From NCBI GenBank assembly GCA_021200345.1, contig JAJQGR010000079.1, forward strand, positions 1 through 8,628: a DNA stretch of 8,628 bases. The letters run 5' to 3'. Of this stretch, positions 5,839-8,628 are shown piece by piece. A model generated the notes under the pieces. That model searched no databases and was not told the origin of the DNA. It saw only the letters and a program-made list of their open reading frames with translations. Within the stretch, counting starts at the first letter, position 1. Each line of letters starts with the position of its first letter. The stretch comes from Lachnospiraceae bacterium (GTDB lineage Bacteria; Bacillota; Clostridia; Lachnospirales; Lachnospiraceae). The position numbers and the translations under genes were made by a program.

Positions 5839-7734
5839 ATGGGAGACAGGAGAAAGGAGCTTCGCAGCTTTTTGACTAATTACCGGGAGGAGATCCGGGA
5901 GAGCGCCGCAGGGCTTTTGGATAAGGAAATGCCGCTTTTGACACAGGAGGACTTTGACCTGTATGAACGAAACGGCAACCGTACCGTGTATCAGGCCCTC
6001 TACTTTCCCAGGAGAATGTTTCTGGCGGTTCTGGGCATGGAAGCCATTTTGGAAAAGGAAGAGACAGGCACGGTGGATTCCACCGTGCTTTTAAAACTCT
6101 GTGATGTAATAGAAAAAATCTGCACGGAGGATACCTGGGCACTGCCGGCCCATGTGAACCGGGAAGGAAATCCGGGCTGGCGTGAGACGGCGGATCTTTT
6201 TGCGTCAGAGACGGCGCAGACAATGTCAGAGCTTTTAGACCGGCTGAATGATTTTCTCCCGGAAAGATTAAAGGATCTGATGGAAGAAGAAATCAACCGC
6301 CGGGTGCTGGAGCCCTATTATTTTTCGGAGGTTCCCTATGCCTGGTGGGAGGTGGGAACAAACAACTGGACCGCGGTATGCTTAGGAAGCATTGGAAGTG
6401 CCGCCATTCACCTGTCCCGGGCCGGCCGGCGGCTGCCAAAGCCACTGCCGGAGTGCCTGGACAGAGTGCGGGCGGCCATGCCTTATTATTTTCAGGGCTT
6501 CACTGACGACGGAGCCTGCATGGAGGGGCTGCAGTATTACACCTATGGGATGACTTATTTTGCCAATTTTGCCTGGGAATACCAGGAGCTTACCGGAGAA
6601 AATCTTTTTCAGAGGCCGGATATCGCGGCCTTTCCGGCCAAATGCTTTTTCCTTGACGGCGTCAGCTTAAGCTTTTCTGACGGCAGCAGCCGGGACACCT
6701 TCCGGGTAGGGCTGCAGGCGCTGCAGGCACTGGAATATGAACAGGCGGACTTCCCGTCCATGGAGCGGGCGGCCCATCTGCATTCGGATTCCTGCTATCG
6801 GTTTGCCGGGCTGAAGCTGGACTGGTTTGCCACGAAAGCCTTTCTTGAGAGAGAGGAGAGGAAAGAAGTCTGTGCCGTGCTCTCAGAGGAAGGTCAGGAA
6901 AGTGCGGCGGACTGGTGCTTTCACATTCTGCGCCCGGCCCAGTGGTGTATCGGCTACGCAAGCAACGGGACCGGCTTTGCCTGTAAGGGCGGCCATAATG
7001 GCGAGTCACACAATCACAATGATATTGGGCATTTCATTTATGAGGCGGAGGGAGTGCTGTTTTTGACAGACTTAGGCGCCGGAGAGTATGACCGGGATTA
7101 TTTTTCAGAAAAGCGTTATCAGGCAGTCTGCAACAACTCCTTTGGACACAGTGTCCCCATTGTCAGTGGACAGGGACAAAGGGAAGGAGAGGCCTACCGG
7201 TGCACAGAGTTTTCAGCGGCGGTGGAGGAACGGCCTAAGGGAAAAGAATCCGGGCAGAATCCGGCAGCGGGCGTGGGAAGGATCCGCATGGAGATCGGCA
7301 GCGCTTACAGCATTTCGGAGGATGGCTCCCCTCTGGAGGGAAAGGCCATTGTGCGGGAAATTCGCTTTGATCTGGAGGACGGGAAAGCCAGGATAACAGA
7401 CCGCTTTGATCTGGGTGCCGGGATGCTGCCGGGGAATGTGAGCGCGGCAGGCTTCCCCCCGGAAGAAAAAGGAAACAGTGTGAGTGTGACGGAGAACCTG
7501 GTCACACAGATTCTTCCTGTGATAAAAGAAAACAGAATATACCTGGAACGAAACGGCGCCAAAGCCGTGATTGAGGTGGAAAAACTGCCCGGTGTGGAGA
7601 CCCTGGAAATTACGGTGGCGGAGGCTGATCACCAGAATCATCAGGGCCAGGCGGAGAAGGTCTATGGGATCCGCTGGGAAGTGCATCTTACGGACGGCAG
7701 AGGGACGGCCAGGTTTACCGTTTCCCGAATATAG
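5839..7734 (+). CDS. Heparinase II/III-family protein, probable intracellular polysaccharide/oligosaccharide lyase
   Basis: A 631-residue protein with the layout of heparinase II/III-type lyases: an N-terminal alpha/alpha-toroid (about 1-340) and a C-terminal beta-sandwich (about 375-631). Family landmarks are N175-N176-W177 (TNNWTAVCLGS), the Tyr-containing D223-D224-G-A-C-M-E-G-L-Q-Y-Y-T-Y236 block, and the His-rich turn H386-N-G-E-S-H391-N-H393-N-D395 followed by the strand FLTDLGAGEYDRDYFSEKRY. Characterised relatives cleave uronic-acid glycans (heparin/heparan sulfate, alginate) by beta-elimination with Asn/His/Tyr residues in these areas. The His that follows the Asn in some relatives is Trp here, so activity and substrate are not certain. 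No signal peptide is visible, implying a cytoplasmic enzyme on imported oligosaccharides. ATG 5839 follows AAGGGG (5828-5833). An in-frame upstream start at 5758 would overlap the sulfatase by 64 bases and is not preferred. Only 17 bases separate it from the sulfatase gene. Confidence 0.85.
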   Translation: MGDRRKELRSFLTNYREEIRESAAGLLDKEMPLLTQEDFDLYERNGNRTVYQALYFPRRMFLAVLGMEAILEKEETGTVDSTVLLKLCDVIEKICTEDTWALPAHVNREGNPGWRETADLFASETAQTMSELLDRLNDFLPERLKDLMEEEINRRVLEPYYFSEVPYAWWEVGTNNWTAVCLGSIGSAAIHLSRAGRRLPKPLPECLDRVRAAMPYYFQGFTDDGACMEGLQYYTYGMTYFANFAWEYQELTGENLFQRPDIAAFPAKCFFLDGVSLSFSDGSSRDTFRVGLQALQALEYEQADFPSMERAAHLHSDSCYRFAGLKLDWFATKAFLEREERKEVCAVLSEEGQESAADWCFHILRPAQWCIGYASNGTGFACKGGHNGESHNHNDIGHFIYEAEGVLFLTDLGAGEYDRDYFSEKRYQAVCNNSFGHSVPIVSGQGQREGEAYRCTEFSAAVEERPKGKESGQNPAAGVGRIRMEIGSAYSISEDGSPLEGKAIVREIRFDLEDGKARITDRFDLGAGMLPGNVSAAGFPPEEKGNSVSVTENLVTQILPVIKENRIYLERNGAKAVIEVEKLPGVETLEITVAEADHQNHQGQAEKVYGIRWEVHLTDGRGTARFTVSRI

Positions 7735-7744
7735 AGATTACAAC

Positions 7745-7786
7745 TTATGAAAATATGAGTCGTTTTCTGATGGCTTTTTATGAAAA
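7745..7786. repeat. Short direct repeat TTATGAAAA, spaced 33 bp
   Basis: TTATGAAAA occurs at 7745-7753 and again at 7778-7786, a spacing of about three helical turns, just upstream of the candidate promoter. It could be a regulator site. It is short and A/T-rich, so chance is a serious alternative. Confidence 0.25.
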
Positions 7787-7821
7787 AACAGTAGACAATA
7801 ATCTATACTTTATGCTATGTT
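7778..7821 (+). promoter_or_regulatory. Candidate internal promoter before the second sulfatase
   Basis: The 110-base gap between the lyase and the second sulfatase is AT-rich and has no terminator hairpin that I can find. Possible boxes are TGAAAA (7781-7786) with TATACT (7804-7809), spacer 17, and TAGACA (7792-7797) with TATGTT (7816-7821), spacer 18. Both -10 boxes are reasonable and both -35 boxes are weak. The unusually wide gap for this operon supports extra control here, but read-through from the lyase gene is equally possible. Confidence 0.3.
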
Positions 7822-7844
7822 GATTGGACGTGGAGAGATTTGGA

Positions 7845-8628
7845 ATGAGTAAGCAGAGGAAAAAACCGAATGTACTGATTCTCATGAGCGATGAACATCG
7901 TTATGATGTCAGCGGATTTTATGGTAATACGGTGGTCAGAACGCCGAATCTGGACCGGCTGGCCAAAGGAGCGGTGGTTTTTGATAACGCCTATACTCCT
8001 TCGCCGGTGTGCATCCCGGCCAGACAGTGTCTGGCGGCGGGGCAGTATCCCAGGACCTGTCAGGTGGAGGGGTTTGGACAGGACCTGGCGCCCAATTACC
8101 GCACCTTTGCCCGGGTGTTCAGCGAGAACGGCTATCAGACCGCGGCCTGCGGCAAGCTGCACCATCTGGGGCTTGACCAGATGCAGGGCTGGCGGTACCG
8201 GATCGCGGGGGACACGGAGGTGGACGTCAGCTACTACCACAGACAATCCGGAAATGAGAATTTTACCTATCAGTTCAACAACGCGGTGAAGTGGGACGAT
8301 AAAAAAGAAATTCTGAGAGCGGGTCCGGGGCGTCCGGTCCATGCCAGAGAGGACGAGCTGGCGGTGCAGGGCTGCAAAAATTTTATCTACAAGTATTTTG
8401 TGGACAGCTTTTATGACCGGGCGAAGAGGGAAGAGCCGCTTTTACTTTATGTGGGACTGCAGAATCCCCACTATCCCTATATTGCGGAGGAGAGCCTGTT
8501 TAACTACTACTTAAACAGGGTGGTCCCCTATGAGAAAACCCGGCCGTCCTCCCATCAGTTTCTGGGGCGATGCTCCAACTGTCCGCCGCTGATTGAGGGG
8601 CAGGATATTTCCGAGAGGGACTTAAAAC
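7845..8628 (+). CDS. Second type I (formylglycine) sulfatase, N-terminal part (3' end missing)
   Basis: An open frame from ATG 7845 runs off the right edge after 261 codons with no stop. The RBS is GGAGAG (7832-7837), seven bases upstream, weaker than those of the transporter genes. It begins MSKQRKKPNVLILMSDEHRY: a nucleotide of lysines and arginines then the first strand, with no signal peptide, so it too should be cytoplasmic. D16-E17 sits at the metal-binding position. Cys56 in C-I-P-A-R (56-60) is the formylglycine site, and K104 with H106 lie in CGKLHHLGLDQMQGW. That last segment recalls the GKMHFxGPDQxHGF pattern of choline-sulfatase-like enzymes. The metal-binding Asp-His pair of the C-terminal half lies beyond the window. 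It differs clearly from the first sulfatase around all motifs, so it is not a tandem duplicate and probably removes a sulfate at another position or on another sugar. Confidence 0.9.
   Translation, partial: MSKQRKKPNVLILMSDEHRYDVSGFYGNTVVRTPNLDRLAKGAVVFDNAYTPSPVCIPARQCLAAGQYPRTCQVEGFGQDLAPNYRTFARVFSENGYQTAACGKLHHLGLDQMQGWRYRIAGDTEVDVSYYHRQSGNENFTYQFNNAVKWDDKKEILRAGPGRPVHAREDELAVQGCKNFIYKYFVDSFYDRAKREEPLLLYVGLQNPHYPYIAEESLFNYYLNRVVPYEKTRPSSHQFLGRCSNCPPLIEGQDISERDLK

Noticed and set aside
7891..8289. Plus-strand open frame inside the second sulfatase
   Set aside because: It is an Arg/Trp-rich shifted-frame shadow; the sulfatase frame from 7845 carries all motifs and continues to the edge.
1..8628. 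Signs of a transposon, phage, CRISPR array or tRNA
   Set aside because: No transposase-like frame, terminal inverted repeats, regularly spaced repeats or tRNA-like cloverleaf was seen on either strand.

Overview
The window looks like chromosomal DNA from an anaerobic Firmicute of the class Clostridia, most likely a gut Lachnospiraceae-type organism. The basis is strong AAGGAGG-type ribosome binding sites, roughly balanced base composition, a lipoprotein solute-binding protein with a Ser/Thr/Glu-rich tether, a YesN-type regulator beside a carbohydrate ABC transporter, and Cys-type sulfatases. The taxon is inferred from gene content and style; there is no rRNA or other marker here. All genes lie on the + strand. 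I see no mobile element, CRISPR array, tRNA or rRNA.

Layout: (1) positions 1-990, the C-terminal part of an AraC/YesN-type regulator whose N-terminus is off the left edge; (2) 991-1170, an AT-rich control region with a near-perfect pair of 15-bp direct repeats, candidate promoters, a leader hairpin and a very strong RBS; (3) 1171-2547, a lipoprotein sugar-binding protein; (4) 2586-2624, a strong terminator-like hairpin between the binding protein and the permeases; (5) 2646-4405, two CUT1-type ABC permeases (MalF-like then MalG-like); (6) 4409-5821, a complete cytoplasmic formylglycine sulfatase; (7) 5839-7734, a heparinase II/III-family protein, probably a polysaccharide lyase, with no signal peptide; (8) 7735-7844, a gap with a candidate internal promoter; (9) 7845 to the right edge, the first 261 codons of a second, different sulfatase.

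Taken together this is a compact locus for uptake and breakdown of a sulfated, probably uronic-acid-containing glycan fragment such as glycosaminoglycan or algal/mucin-like oligosaccharides. The binding protein captures an oligosaccharide outside the cell and the permeases import it, using an ATPase encoded elsewhere. Two sulfatases and a lyase, none with a visible export signal, then desulfate and cleave it in the cytoplasm. The regulator at the left edge probably senses the substrate, directly or through a partner kinase, and switches on the operon. The substrate cannot be named from sequence alone. Individual families are familiar. The less ordinary points are the all-intracellular arrangement, the attenuator behind the binding-protein gene and the layered control region.
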